Assembly (NCBI GenBank): GCA_949128115.1
Contig: OX421963.1
Span: 51,455,306-51,519,305 of the forward strand
DNA: 64,000 nucleotides
DNA from: Anaspis maculata
Taxonomy: Eukaryota > Arthropoda > Insecta > Coleoptera > Scraptiidae
Reading direction: 5' to 3'
The notes under the pieces are model-generated. The model was not told the DNA's origin, searched no databases, and worked only from the letters and a program-made list of their open reading frames with translations. The translations under genes were made by a program, and so were the position numbers. How positions within the stretch are numbered: the stretch's first letter is position 1; each line of letters starts with the position of its first letter. Below, piece after piece: positions 10,384 through 22,500 of the stretch.

Positions 10384-11708
10384 AAACCCGAAGACATAGC
10401 GATCTGATTGTTTCGGTATATAAATAGCTGACTAAAAATGGGGAAGGATAGGCTACTTTTCGTTAGTAGCCGCCCCCAGATTCCGCCTCCAAACGATAAA
10501 ATGTGCAACTTTCATAAATGTTACTGATTGAGATGTTCCCTTAAACATTTAGGAACTGCCAACTCAAATAGTGCAACATTTGCTCAGCCGAACGCTGCCG
10601 CTCCCACACGCCGCCCCCAAAGTAAGAGATAAATGAAAAACATGAACCCGAAGACATAGCGATCCAAGTTTTCCGCTATATGAATAGCTGACTGAAAATG
10701 GAACAGGATAGGCTACTTTTGATATGGCGCCGCCTCCAGCTTCCGCCCCCAAAAGAAAAAAAGTGCAACTTCCAACAATTTTCACTGATTTAGCTGATAA
10801 TGTTACCTCGAACATTTGGAAACTCTTGACTCAAACTGTGCAAGAATTTCTTTGCCAGACTCTGCCGCTCCCACACGCCGCCCCCAAAGTGAGAGATAAA
10901 TGTAAAACATGAACCTGAAGACATAGCGATCTAATTCTTTCACTACATTGATAGCTGACTGAAATTGGAAGAAGATAGGCCACTTTTAATTAGCCGCCGC
11001 CTCCAGCTGCCGCCTCCAAACAAAAAAATGCAACTTTCACAATTTTCACTGATTGTCATATTTCCCTTACATTTAGAAACTCCCAACTCAAACTGTGCAA
11101 CAGTTACTTTGCCGAATGCTGCCGCCCCCACACGCTGCCCTCAAAGTGAGAGATGAATGAAAAACATAAACCCGAAGTCATAACGATCTAATTCTCTCGC
11201 TATATGGATAGCTAACTAAAAATGGGAAAGAATAGGCTACTTTTTATATGGCGCCGCCTCCAACTTCCACCCCCCAAAAGAAAAAAAGTGCAACTTTCAA
11301 TAATTTCCACTGATTTACATTTAAATGTTACCTCAAACATTCAGAAACTCCAAACTCAAACTGTGGAAGAATTTCTTTGCCAAACTCTGCCGCTCCCACA
11401 CGCCGCCCCCAAAGTAAGAGATAAATGTAAAACATAACCCGGAAGACATAGCGATCTAATTGTTCCGCTATATAGATAGCTGACTAAAAATGGGAAGAGA
11501 TAGGCCACTTTTGATTAGTCGCCGCCTCCAGCTCCCGCTCCCAAACAAAAAAATGCAACTTTCACAATTTTCACTGATTGTCATATTTCCTTAAACATTT
11601 AGAAACTCCTAACTCAAACTGTGCAACAGTTACTTTGCCGAATGCTGCCACCCCCACACGCTGCCCTCAAAGTAAGAGATAAATGGAAAGCATAAACCCG
11701 AAGACATA
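10384..11708 (+). repeat. tandem array, about 262-bp unit in a dimeric higher-order pattern
   Basis: CCGAAGACATAGCGATC-type landmarks recur near 10384, 10644, 10908, 11168, 11435 and 11695, a spacing of 260-267 bp. Units alternate between a GATATGGCGCCGCCTCC version and a GATTAGTCGCCGCCTCC version, so the true period is a dimer of about 527 bp. Each unit carries GCCGCCCCC/AAAGTAAGAGATAAATG. Frames inside are short, shared by all units and not protein-like. Confidence 0.85.
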
Positions 11709-11946
11709 CATCCAGTTCCACCAGCGAATTTAATCATTGTTAACTAATTGAGGCATTTTCTATGATGCATTCTAGATCAGTGCTGGTTGAATGACCACGA
11801 AAAATGCATACAAGCTGTTGTGGTCTAAACATTTTCCCATAATATTTCGTGAAACTTGTGTTTTCAGTGTTCACTAAGCCAATATTCACCAGAGAAAATC
11901 TCTCAATTAGCTAACAATGATTAAATTCGCTGGTGGAACTGGCTGA
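11709..11946. mobile_element. 238-bp MITE inserted in the tandem array
   Basis: Inverted ends share CAGTTCCACCAGCGAATTTA and AATCATTGTTA. The array motif GAAGACATAGCGATC is split into GAAGACATA and TAGCGATC, so removing the element and one TA restores the array exactly. This shows a TA target-site duplication at 11707-11708 / 11947-11948. Confidence 0.85.
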
Positions 11947-12786
11947 TAGCGATCTAATTCTTTCGCTATATGGATAGCCGACTAAAAATGGGAAATAATA
12001 GACCACTGTTGATTAGTCGCCGCTCCCAGCTCCCGCCCTCAAACAAAAAAATATTGATGAGTGAAAGAATTTTCATTCAAATTTATTTCATTGGCAAGTA
12101 CCCCATTCTGATAACAAAATATCACAATGAGTTTCGAATGAAGAAAGTGGACAAGGGATGGTGTTTCTCCTTCAACCAAATTTCTTTACGTTCATAATAT
12201 GCCTCTTTGAGAAAATGCGCTACTGAGACTCACGCACGTGAAGGCATACTCACTTGTTATTTATTATTTCACGCAATAGGAGGGTACATCTACTAAACCT
12301 GATCTAAACCCGTAATCATGAAAAAATGGATCAGTAGAAATCATTTTTGGTACCTTCAAGAGCTCAAATTTTGTATGCGGCTTTCTTAGATAAAGATAGT
12401 ATGGTCGTTGCTATCTGGTTTTCAAATTTTCAAGAAACAGAATGAAAAATTTTGAAATTTTCTTGAAAATTTGATAGCATTGCCCATACATTTCTCTTCA
12501 AAGGAGTTTCTACTTTAATGAAGAAAAAATAAACAATAACCGATTTCCATCAACAATTTCTTTCGACTTTTTCAGTCACATCAGAATCACCTTAACGGTG
12601 GCTTGGAGGAGTTCCTGCAACTTCAATTTTCTAGGAGGCCCGTTAGGTCCGCCTAGTCAAAATTCGGCGTTGCACTATGCCTACATTTGAAAAGGAGATA
12701 ATAAAGATCACTCATACCATACAAAATTACGTATCTTTATCACAAAATGAACAGTTCATGTCACTAACCCCCGGACTATAACTATA

Positions 12787-13879
12787 CCGAGTGATCATTT
12801 GAAAACTATCCACCTGCAATATCTCCCGATTCCTAGTGGAAATGTCTTCGAGCAAAAACAGGCCGATTTTTATATCGAGGGGGACATCTGAAACATACAT
12901 TAGAGAATTTCTATCTTCAGCCCCCTCGCCCCCACCCACCCCAACTTTGAAATTTCAAATGACACTACCTACTTTGCGATACATCAAACTCAACTGAAAT
13001 AAATTCTCTTGCTGAAACAATATTTTAGAAATTTTCAACCCCACCTCTCTTCCCCCCTAAATTCTCTGAGTGTCCAAATTAATATTCTTGACCTCTCAAT
13101 TCTCTTCAATGCAGTCAACGTAATTCTGCACAGCATCGGAAGAGAAAATTTTCTATGGAAAAAGTGCCACCCAAATTCACCCCTTCGCTCCCCCCTCCTC
13201 ACCTTAAAAATCTAAAATGACAATACGTACGTTGTGATATATCAAATTAAAGGAAATTGAATTCTCTCCCTGAACACAATTTTTTCGAAATTTTTAAAAC
13301 CCCCCGTTTTCCTACTTAAATACTCCAAATGTCCAATTAAATGGGGGAGGTCCAATTAAATGGGGGAGGGGTTGAAAATTTGACAAAAATTATTTTTAGA
13401 AGAAGAATTTAATTTCCTTTAATTTGATGTATCACAAAGTGGGTTTGTTGAATTTTAAAGTTGAGGTGGGGGAGAGCAATGGGGTTAATTTGGATGGCAA
13501 TTTTTCCACCGAAAATTCTCTTCTTTGATGCTATTCAGGATGATGCTGACTAAACTGAAGAGAATTGAGGCTCCCAGAATATTGAAAGGGACACTCAGAG
13601 ACTTTTTAGGGAAAAGGGGGGTAGAGTTAAAATTTTTGAAAATATCTTTTTCAAAAAAAGATTTTAATTTCCTTCAATTTGATGTATCGCAAGGTAGGTA
13701 GTGTAATTTGAGATTTTATTTTTGGGATGGGTGGGGGCGAGGGGGCTGAATATAGAAATTTGCCAATGTATGTTTTAGATGTCCCCCTCGATATAAAAAT
13801 CGACCTGTTTTTGCTCGAAGAAATATTGACTAGGAATCGGGAGTTATTGCAGGTGGATAGTTTTCAAATGATCACCCGG
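12787..13879. mobile_element. foldback element D, TA|CCGAGTGATC ends
   Basis: Inverted ends CCGAGTGATCATTTGAAAAC and GTTTTCAAATGATCACCCGG are flanked by TA at 12785-12786 and 13880-13881. The arms share ACCTGCAATA..TCCCGATTCCTAG, GAGCAAAAACAGG and GGGGGACATCT in opposite orientation. It starts 10 bp after element C. A one-ended relative lies at 53.5-54.68 kb. Confidence 0.8.
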
Positions 13880-15470
13880 TATGTATAGGTCACAGATGTA
13901 TAGGTATAATTGTCAAAAATGGACAAACGGCAGGAATATTGAGTCAAAAATGTTTGACAACCATGCTGTATCTTTTTCAAAACTTTAATCAGAAGGTTCA
14001 AAAATAAAAAACAGCATTCATGAAACTTGTAATGTCGTATTGAATCGATAATGTGTATTTATAATTTATTACAAGTTTAATTGAATAACTTGTGAGATGA
14101 AAATATAAGCAACATAAAACACAATTTCAATACATACAATATATCCAAACGAATATAATATCTTTATAAAAATAGGAAAATTGTACAATTAATTTGTTGT
14201 AACAATTAGATATTTCAGATCAGGAATTGTGTCATTTTTTTATTTTTATTTCTTGTCGGTTGCAGGATTGACGGTTTTTATCCAAAATTTTTTAAACAGT
14301 TGTACCCCGTCTGGAAAAATGACAAAATTCCAAAAAGAATTCACCTAAAAATTCGTGATTATGAAGTTTTTAGATACATCAACAGAAGTGGTGTTAACTG
14401 TCGAAAAATCAGTAAATTTCGAATTTAGTTTCTTCTTTATCAAATATTTTGCGATCGTTTACATTTTGTAAGCTTATGGTTCACTATCGTATTTGTGAAT
14501 TATTTTGTATTTGTAACAAAAACTGATATGATTAGAGCAAACTTTTAATTTCATTTAAATAAATCGCACGATGTTTTGAACGTTTGCATGACTTGTGCTT
14601 TTTAATGGTGTGTAATAAGAAAAGCTTTAGCATTTGCATAAAATGATTTTTTTGAAGGAAAATTAAAGGCTAGTTATTGTAAAACCGGCCGTAAAAATTG
14701 ACATTGCCTACAATTTCCTACAAAAATTGAAAACATCAACTACTCACAATTTTGAAACTGAGAATTGCAGCAATACTATGCAAATTAATTTTTTCTCTAT
14801 GAGGTTTCAAATGTTCAAAATTTGTAAGCAATATGATCGCGGGGAATTTATGCCCCTTTATGTTAGCTGGATATATGTAGGTCGGTATAAATAACCAGGA
14901 CAGAATATTTACAATATTTTGGAACGAAATTACTTAATCAATAATTTTAGTCAACACTGAAAGAAATAGTAAAAGTTGGCAGGTCATCCGCACATATAGG
15001 GGTCACGTGTAAAAACATCAATCACTTAAGTAAAAAATTATAACATCAAATTGTGCCTATTTAGTACGGTTTTCCATGTTTTCTTTTTCGGACGGGTATC
15101 ATCATATTATTTTGTTTTCAAGTAGATAAATCTTTAGATACTTCAGATGTACTACAACTCCTTAATAAGTATATTATTCCGTTGAAATAATTAACGATTT
15201 CATTATAATTAGTAATCAAAATTTTACATCCAACAGCTACGTAAATTTAAAAATTTTCAAGTTCAATACAGAAAAAATGAGGAAGTACATCTGAGTTAAC
15301 ATTAGGATTATGGATCACCCAGTGCATGTGTAGTACAAAATTTAACTCGATTTGGAGACTTTTCGTTTAAAGAAGTCAGGGAACAGGAGAGACGGTTTTC
15401 TCTGATCTGTGAGATCAGAATAAAAAATGTAGCAACAGGACGGCCGCTTTGTAATGCTAATATTTATTAA
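13880..15470. other. AT-rich intergenic region, nothing recognised
   Basis: No reading frame of note on either strand and no inverted repeat of more than a few bases was noticed. It could contain distal regulatory DNA, but nothing in the sequence shows it. Confidence 0.5.
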
Positions 15471-15660
15471 GCCCCGTAGCACAGTCGGTCGTCTGCCGTC
15501 TGTGGTGCGGATGGCGCGGGTTCGAATCCCGGTCAGTCATGGATGTTTTGTGTTTGTTCAAAAATTTGCGTATATTGTGATTCAAATGTAATAATTTACT
15601 GGTATAAATAAAAAGGCGCAAAAACTCCTATGGCGCTGATAAGCCTAGAAGGAGAAAAAC

Positions 15661-15698
<38 letters not shown>
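15471..15698 (+). mobile_element. tRNA-derived SINE with (ATT)n tail
   Basis: A perfect A box TAGCACAGTCGG (15477-15488) and perfect B box GGTTCGAATCC (15519-15529) give a tRNA-like head. A tRNA-unrelated body of about 130 bp follows, then an (ATT)n tail from 15661. TATTAA occurs just before the head (15465-15470) and at the tail end (15699-15704), a possible target duplication. The head is not a working tRNA: the 5' GCCCCG has no complementary acceptor strand. Confidence 0.85.
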
Positions 15699-15701
<3 letters not shown>

Positions 15702-15704
15702 TAA

Positions 15705-16871
15705 ACCCGACCTATCAGGTAGAGTGAACCGTTCCAAGTATATACAATACATAATATACAACATGTGGTTCCAAGGGATTGAAGTTACATTATTGAGAAA
15801 AAGAATTCATTCGTTTTGCTACTTCCACAACATAGGTCTACTGGATCCGCAAAAAAAAACATTCAATATTCTTTCTTGTTGGTCTGGCAAGTGACAATAC
15901 TAGCATGTTTATTAAGCATCCATCAGTGAGGCAAAACTAGAAGTAGGTACCTTCAAGTTTAGTTCAAATTCTGACACGCCCAAGTTCCTACGTACTTACA
16001 GTCATTTACTAGGACCATCCTGTATAAAGGTAGCAGTATTTACAAAAATATTAAATTTTAGCATAGTTCCGAAACCATCGTAAGATGAGTTTCAGCTAGT
16101 GTAGTATTATTATTCAAGTGATTCTGAACAGTTTCCTGGTGAGACTCGCAGGCATAGGCTAGACTATGTAGACATTTTCACTGAAGAACTATTTACAGTT
16201 TCAATTTCGGCGATTAAAAGACATCCACATTCTAGTTAAATTTTGCACTTTGGATAACCTAAATGTACCATCAACACGACTCATCTTTATTCTTGACACA
16301 AGATATAAACAAAAAAAGACAACAAGGGCCAAAGGAAAACGTATTTACAAATTCTATGGAAATATAGCCACGTAAAGAAATAGTCGCTTTGATGGTAGGT
16401 ACTTTTGTACATTATGAGAATTGTATTGACTACTTATCTATTGGTAGTAGCATACTCTAGTTCTAATCATGCAATCAATATACTTTTTTAATAAGTAATA
16501 CGTATCGTACACGGCACGAAAGGCGTAATCACTGTTGGTCACGGACTAAAGAAGAGAATTTTATGATGTCTAATACGAGAATTTTGGGGTAGAAGTGGTA
16601 ATGTTTCAAGTGTCGGACTGGAAAGCTTTAAGGCTCGCGATGTAAAGTGCAAAGTAGGAACACCCTTTGATGGAAAACAGCCGCAACAACAACGGAATCG
16701 GAACAACAAAACAAATCTTCTCAGACGAACAATCTATTAGTACCGACTAGGTACCGACACTCCAACTCAGTAACAGGTTGATCCACCGTCGTATTAGCTT
16801 ACTGACAGAATGACAGGCCGCTTCATCAAGGTCCCAACTCACCGGCAAAATAATTCACCGACATGCTTATA
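15705..16871. other. AT-rich intergenic region, nothing recognised
   Basis: Short frames only, and no domain or strong inverted repeat noticed. Confidence 0.4.
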
Positions 16872-17873
16872 CAGGGTGTTAGGTACTTACTGGTTGTTAC
16901 CAATTTTGAGGGATGATTCCTCATCAGAAATGAAGTCGAAACGAAAAATTTGAAAAATCATGGGCTCATGGTTTTCAAATTCTTCCTTGAAAAGATACAG
17001 AGTGTTGCAGCTAGTTTTCTGAGCCGAAGTTTACTAAAATAACGCGTCAAGATAAATGGGTGGTGCCCTCCCCGCTTTCACCTACTTTTCACCCACTTAG
17101 TTATTTTGAAAATTGTGTCTACTTCAGATTTCTACGATCCATTCAGGAAAGACAGTTTTTTTTGCAATATTTTGATTAGAGGTTTCATTCCCGAGATATT
17201 TGGGTTAGAAACTTCAAAAAAACATTTCGAAAACATCATGCTTTCAAGAGCATACAAATTATTGTGTTCGCTGAAAACTTGTTGTTTCTCAGCAAAAAAT
17301 GGTGGTTTATCAACCTCAAACACCCAGAAAACCTATTTCAGTTAAGGAAATCTTGAGTTTTGTTGGATTTTTTTCTATTAGCTGTTTAGAAGTTCATTAA
17401 GTACTCCAGCTTGTAAGCGCCATTCAAATTTTTTGGCCCTTGAAGTGATGTTTTCGAAATGTTTGTCAAATTTGCAAACCCAAATATCTCGAAAATAAAG
17501 CCTCTAATCAAAATTTTGCAAGATTTTTTTTTTACTTTTCTAAAGTGAAAGTAACATTCAAAAATGACTAAGAGGGTTAAAAGTAGGGAGAAACAGGGAA
17601 AGGCACCCTCCGTTAGCTTTGCCCCTAAACATTTTTAATGAGACGCGTTATTATTGTTTGAAGAAGACTTGTTCAAGTAGACTTTGGTCTAAATTTGATC
17701 CACATCGGTGGGACGGTAAAAAAAAAACTGTAAAAACTAATTTTGAAAAGTCAACTTCAACACCTTGTATTTTCTTAAGAAAGCATCTTAGGACCACGAG
17801 TTTTTTATATTTCGACTCAAGTTTTAATGGGGAAATCTTTCAAAGTTTGTAACAACCAGTACCTAACACCCTG
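16872..17873. mobile_element. foldback element E, CAGGGTGTTAGGTAC ends
   Basis: Left end TA|CAGGGTGTTAGGTAC and right end GTACCTAACACCCTG are inverted, each followed by TGGTTGTTAC / GTAACAACCA. The TA is kept on the left but mutated on the right. Inner arms (CCTCTAATCAAAATTTTGCA and its inverse, with a T-run) resemble the second hairpin of the 55.7-58.6 kb element. Confidence 0.75.
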
Positions 17874-19561
17874 CTGGAAACTGGAACATTATAAACTGTC
17901 AGTACCACGGGACTCGATCTCAAATATGCCTTCCCACTGACTGTGAAGTTTGTTCCCGAAGCCGACAAGTTGAAATATCGGTAAATCGACCTGCCGCCTC
18001 TTAAGTTGATGGCGTCAGTTTACTTGACTTAGGCAAGTAAAGTATCGGGGCAAGAAATTTTCCGTCGGTGAATTGTCAGGATACAAGTGAAATGATCATC
18101 TTCAGACAGATCCACTGGCAACCGGGTCGGACAGCATGGTTGACTAGGTATTCCATTGAAATAACATCATGGCGCATGGCGAACATGCGAACCCACCCTT
18201 GTTGTTGACCGAGTTGCCAGTGAATGGGGACCTTTAGATCAATATATTTAGTATCTACAGTATAGTATATTCTAATGAGCAAGTAAGTGAAAGTGATTTA
18301 TATTGAGAAAAACACCTAATCACTGACCCACTACTGTCCCAGATGAATCTGGTCATAGATTTTTTTGACCATACAGTATTGACTATCGCTTTTACTGCAA
18401 GCTCTTCTCTCACACTGGATTGGGGTGACAGGCGGCAACGTCTGGCATTGCTTATTCGTCAATCCATCTCATTTCATCTCAAAAACAAATCAATAAGCGA
18501 GTTGTCAAAATTGAAGCAAAAACGGTTACCTTGATTCTGAGCGTTCGGCAAGTTTTTTTTCATAATATTTATGATATTTTGAGATAACAATGAAAACCAT
18601 TATACTACAAATATCTGTCATTTTCTTCGTTCAATAGTCTGCGCACATTAACATCATAACAGGCGATTTAACAGGCAGTGATACGCGATTATTTTTGGCT
18701 GTGAGCAATAGGTACACAATGGAGAAATAAGGATAAGTCTGGGCGGCTCGACCTTGAATCTTGTTGATTACTTAGCAAGTTCAACTGACACAGACCTCAG
18801 TTATCACCAGAAAGTTCGATTCATATGACAACAATCTGAAACTTTTTCCATGGTTTTTGAACCATCAAGAAGTAATGAATCAATGTCCAAAGCAGAGAAC
18901 AAAAATATGCTGCGATCTTTCAAATCGATTGATCTTCCATTCTACCTAAAGTCCAGTCCGACCCTCTGCCAATGTTTTAAAACGCATTTTACAGGTTCAT
19001 TGTCGAGATAGTGACGATTGCTCGACCAGTGAACGGATATTGAAAGACGTTGTGCTCTAATTTGAGCTTTAATAATAATATCACCATACTTAATTTACCT
19101 AAGTCCATAAAATGGGTCCAAAAATACGATAATTTCAACCATGACGACGCGATTATACACTGAAATGTGTTTGATGTTATTACGTTAGTAGTGCTGCAGT
19201 AGTATTTATTATTGTTGATAAATTTATGCTTCTCGGATTTTCGAATACCTACGCTTTGATGTGTTAATACTGGGCAAATTTTCCTAATTTGTTCCTGATC
19301 ATGATGATAATTATGCAAAAATTTACTACCGTGAACTACGTAAAGAGTCCAAAAAAACCGTAAAGCTTTCACAATGTTGCACAGGTAATGCGCGTTTGTA
19401 ACCATAAACACAGCAGCGAAGGCGATTAAGAGTATGAATTGGATTGGAGCTTTCCTTCGAGCTGCGGCGAGCAGTCCGTCCTCATGGGTCAGTCCACCGT
19501 CAAAAGGTGATCCCCAGTTGTTGCTAAACCCCACACACGGCCATGAGGAGGAAGCCCTGGA
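17874..19561. other. SCAI 3' flank, including probable 3' UTR
   Basis: The first 350 nt or so below the SCAI stop are probably its 3' UTR. The rest is unassigned AT-rich DNA. A 181-codon open frame at 19534-18989 (minus) begins with a hydrophobic stretch but resembles nothing I know. Confidence 0.4.
19205..19210 (-). promoter_or_regulatory. candidate polyadenylation signal for SCAI
   Basis: The first minus-strand AATAAA downstream of the SCAI stop lies about 350 nt beyond it. A long open frame in this stretch (19534-18989, minus) is therefore read as 3' UTR or flank, not coding. Confidence 0.35.
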
Positions 19562-22500
19562 TCAGTCGATTTCGTGGCTCTCCATGAAGTGAGTGCGGAC
19601 TTCCAAATGAGCTGCCAGATCCAGAACGAGGTGCTGCAGCGAGGGATGTTCCAAAAGCTCGGCTTCGGGCAGAGGGGGCTGGCATCGAGGTCGGTATTGT
19701 CGGCCTCTGAAAGCCCTGTGGAGGTGGAGGACCACATCACAGAACACGTAACGCAGAAGCAACAGACGCAAGTAGTCGTCGCCGAAAAATTGCAGGTATG
19801 ATGGATCTACAAAGAGAGTTGCTAAATTATCCAGAACAGATTGCGAACAGGTAACACCGAGAGAGGACTACAAAAATCAAGAAGAAAACACCAAAAGGTT
19901 TTGTCTTGGCCGTCTCTGAGAGAGGCAGAGACAAAACTAGAACGGACAGCCAGGCATTCATTCACATCAATTGGAAAGTCTTTGTACTAAAGGATCGTGC
20001 GGTTTTAATTCTGGTTGATATTCTGAATCAGATGCCTAAGTTTGTACCCATTCATTGACCAAACTTAGCAAAAAATTCAAATAAATGCCAGGTAGGTGGT
20101 ACGAGTTACAATAAACGCAAAGTATAGGTGTTTACATAAATGTCGTCTTCTTACTATACAATGAGGTCAATGATTGCGATGTACTATAGTACGTCAACCC
20201 TAGTGTGATTCTAGTTGTCTGGGAGTCTCGCCCTTGGAAATGAGAAATTCGGGAAATCGATGAAATTATAGATTCATAGGCCATAGCTCACCCGAATCAC
20301 ACTATGGCTGAACTCAGTATATCGTGGCTTCTTGAATCGGAACGATCTTTTATCGCATGACCAGGATGGGGTACTTGCCTATTTTTTTTATTGGCTTAAT
20401 CGATAGTATGGTTAAAAATAAAGTACCCGTATTTTTTCTTTTTCCTAAATCCCCAAAATTGTGGCCGTAATGCGTAATTTGAAAATATATTTGTGACGTC
20501 ACAAATATATTAGATAATATAGAACATAGAAGCATAGATCATAGAAGAGCTCTTTTTCCTCGTTGGGTTGGCAATGATATAACGTTGTCAAGGTGCCCTC
20601 TCCAAACTTTGGAATCGTATCATCTCAAAGCCTACTCTGTGCTCAAATCTGAGTCTGACTGACAACGTCAAACCGCCGACCGTAGTTTTATTTCTTCCTG
20701 TGCCCCTTTTTTGCCTTTGACTGCTTTGATCGAGGCTTTGATCTACACCGTAAGTACCTACCCGTTTCCTTAATTTCTTGTTCAACCTTACTAGTCTTTT
20801 TTTTCAGTCTCTAGTTCTGTCCACCAAAAAGTTTTTTGCATGTTTGTCACCCGTGCTCTGACCTGGCGTGACCCTCGGCTTCATTTCGCACATCAGTGCT
20901 CCTGCTCCCCACATTTTATTTGGAGATCCATTAGTCCAGTCAAATTAAGCAAAAATCGGGCCAAACCGGAAATAAATTCGGAAGTTGACAAAATTTGGTG
21001 AATCGATGCAGAATTCAACGTAGAATAACACACTGAAATTCCCTGAAATTCTGAGGCTTGGATTTTTTTTTAGGACCAATAAAAGAGCGCCATCCTTGGA
21101 AGTTTTTGATTTTTTCTGAAAAACTTGTAAACTATCACCTTTGGAACACCAATACTCGTGAAGCAAATGTAGCCTGTTGAATTCCCAAGAGATCAGTACC
21201 AAACACATTACTTTATGGTCAATAGTTTTTGAGATACAGCGTCTGCCGGAACGCAGTGACAATCACTCAAAATCTATTTACGGATTTTACGTAACAATTT
21301 GCATGGTGTCAGTTCACGGGTTGTAACGTGGACAGCAAACGTGTGGATTTCAATGTGTCTCACATGATTGGAAAGCCAATTCAACATTCAATAAAACACT
21401 TTTGTCTAGAAGTCGCCAACTTCAAAATGGTACTTTTCCTCGACCATTGAAATCGATAGTGGATGTCCCAAAGAATCCCCATAAATCGATTTTTTTCATA
21501 CCATGCCATTTGCCTAATTTTTTAAGTAGGGCAAAACCATCCAGGGAATATATGAAGAATTGAATACCAAAAAAATAACATGTTTCGGGATCTTTTTCCT
21601 AGTGAGGGTTTCTGAGTTGTATGGATTGAAAGACTAAAACGACCTATTTGGAAGAAAGATAGGTAGTCCGGACACTAACTGCTGACTACTGTACGGACCT
21701 TGCGTTTGATGATGCAAAATGCCACTTAGCAGTCGTATTGAATATACTTATGTACTTTCCACGTCTGCCAAGTGACATCTTACACCTCAAATGCAAGGTC
21801 CGTACAGTATTCAGGAGTTAGTGTCCGGACCACCTATTTTTTTTCCAACCAGGTTGTTTTAGTCTTTCTACTCATATAACTCTGGACCCATCACTGGGAA
21901 AAAGATTCCGGAAGATGTTGTTTTCTCGCCATTCAATTCTTCAAATATTCCTTGGATGGTTTTGCTCTACTTGAAAAATTATGCAAATGGCATGGTATGA
22001 AAAAAATCGATTTTTTGGGATTCTTCGGGAAATTAAGTAGCAATTTTAGAGGTCGAGGAAAAGTACCATTTTGAAGTTGACGACTTTTAGACAAAAGTGT
22101 GATACCGAAGGTTGAATTGGCTTTGCAAAAATGTAAAACACAATGAAATCCGCACATCTGCTGTCCACGTTACAACCCCTGAACTGACACTATGCAAATC
22201 GTTACGTAAAATCCGGAATTAAATTTTGAGTAATTTTCACTGCGTCTTAGTAGACGCTGTATCTCAGAGACCATTGAACATAGAGTAATAAGCTTGGTAC
22301 TGATCTCTTGAAAATTTAACGGGCTACATTTGCTTTGCTGGTTCTTGTGTTCTAAAAGTGACAGTTCACAAGTTATTCAGAAAAAATGGAAAATCTCCGA
22401 GGATGGCGCTCTTTTAGTGGCCCTAGAAAAAAAGCCAAGCCTTGGAATTCTCGGGAATTTCACTATGTTATTCCACATTAAATTCCGCATCGATCCACCA

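Larger units (their letters stand above)
9674..12776. mobile_element. foldback element C, GTCYGGGGGTTAGTGAC ends, carrying a tandem array
   Basis: Left end GTCTGGGGGTTAGTGAC and right end GTCACTAACCCCCGGAC are inverted copies. TA flanks the right end and CA the left. The arms (about 9674-9870 and 12590-12776) also share TTGTGATAAAG / CTTTATCACAA and GTTGCAGGAACTCCT / AGGAGTTCCTGCAAC. Between them lie a CCGT run, the 262-bp array and a MITE. No transposase frame is present. Confidence 0.7.

Noticed and set aside
10724..11437. Repeated short frames (PPPASAPKRKKVQLP-like) as a gene family
   Set aside because: The frames recur with every 262-bp unit and have stops at unit boundaries, which is expected of a tandem array rather than exons.
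15471..15545. A functional tRNA gene
   Set aside because: The internal promoter boxes are perfect, but the ends do not form an acceptor stem, and a body with an ATT tail follows. It is a SINE head.
18989..19534. 181-codon open frame on minus just after SCAI, with a hydrophobic stretch
   Set aside because: It lies downstream of the SCAI stop on the same strand. It has no recognisable domain and reads through low-complexity N/Y/H-rich sequence. It is better explained as 3' UTR and flank.
20588..20785. Minus-strand frame in SCAI intron 8 as an alternative SCAI exon
   Set aside because: No SCAI-like residues and no suitable splice pair. The exon 8 to exon 9 junction is already in frame.
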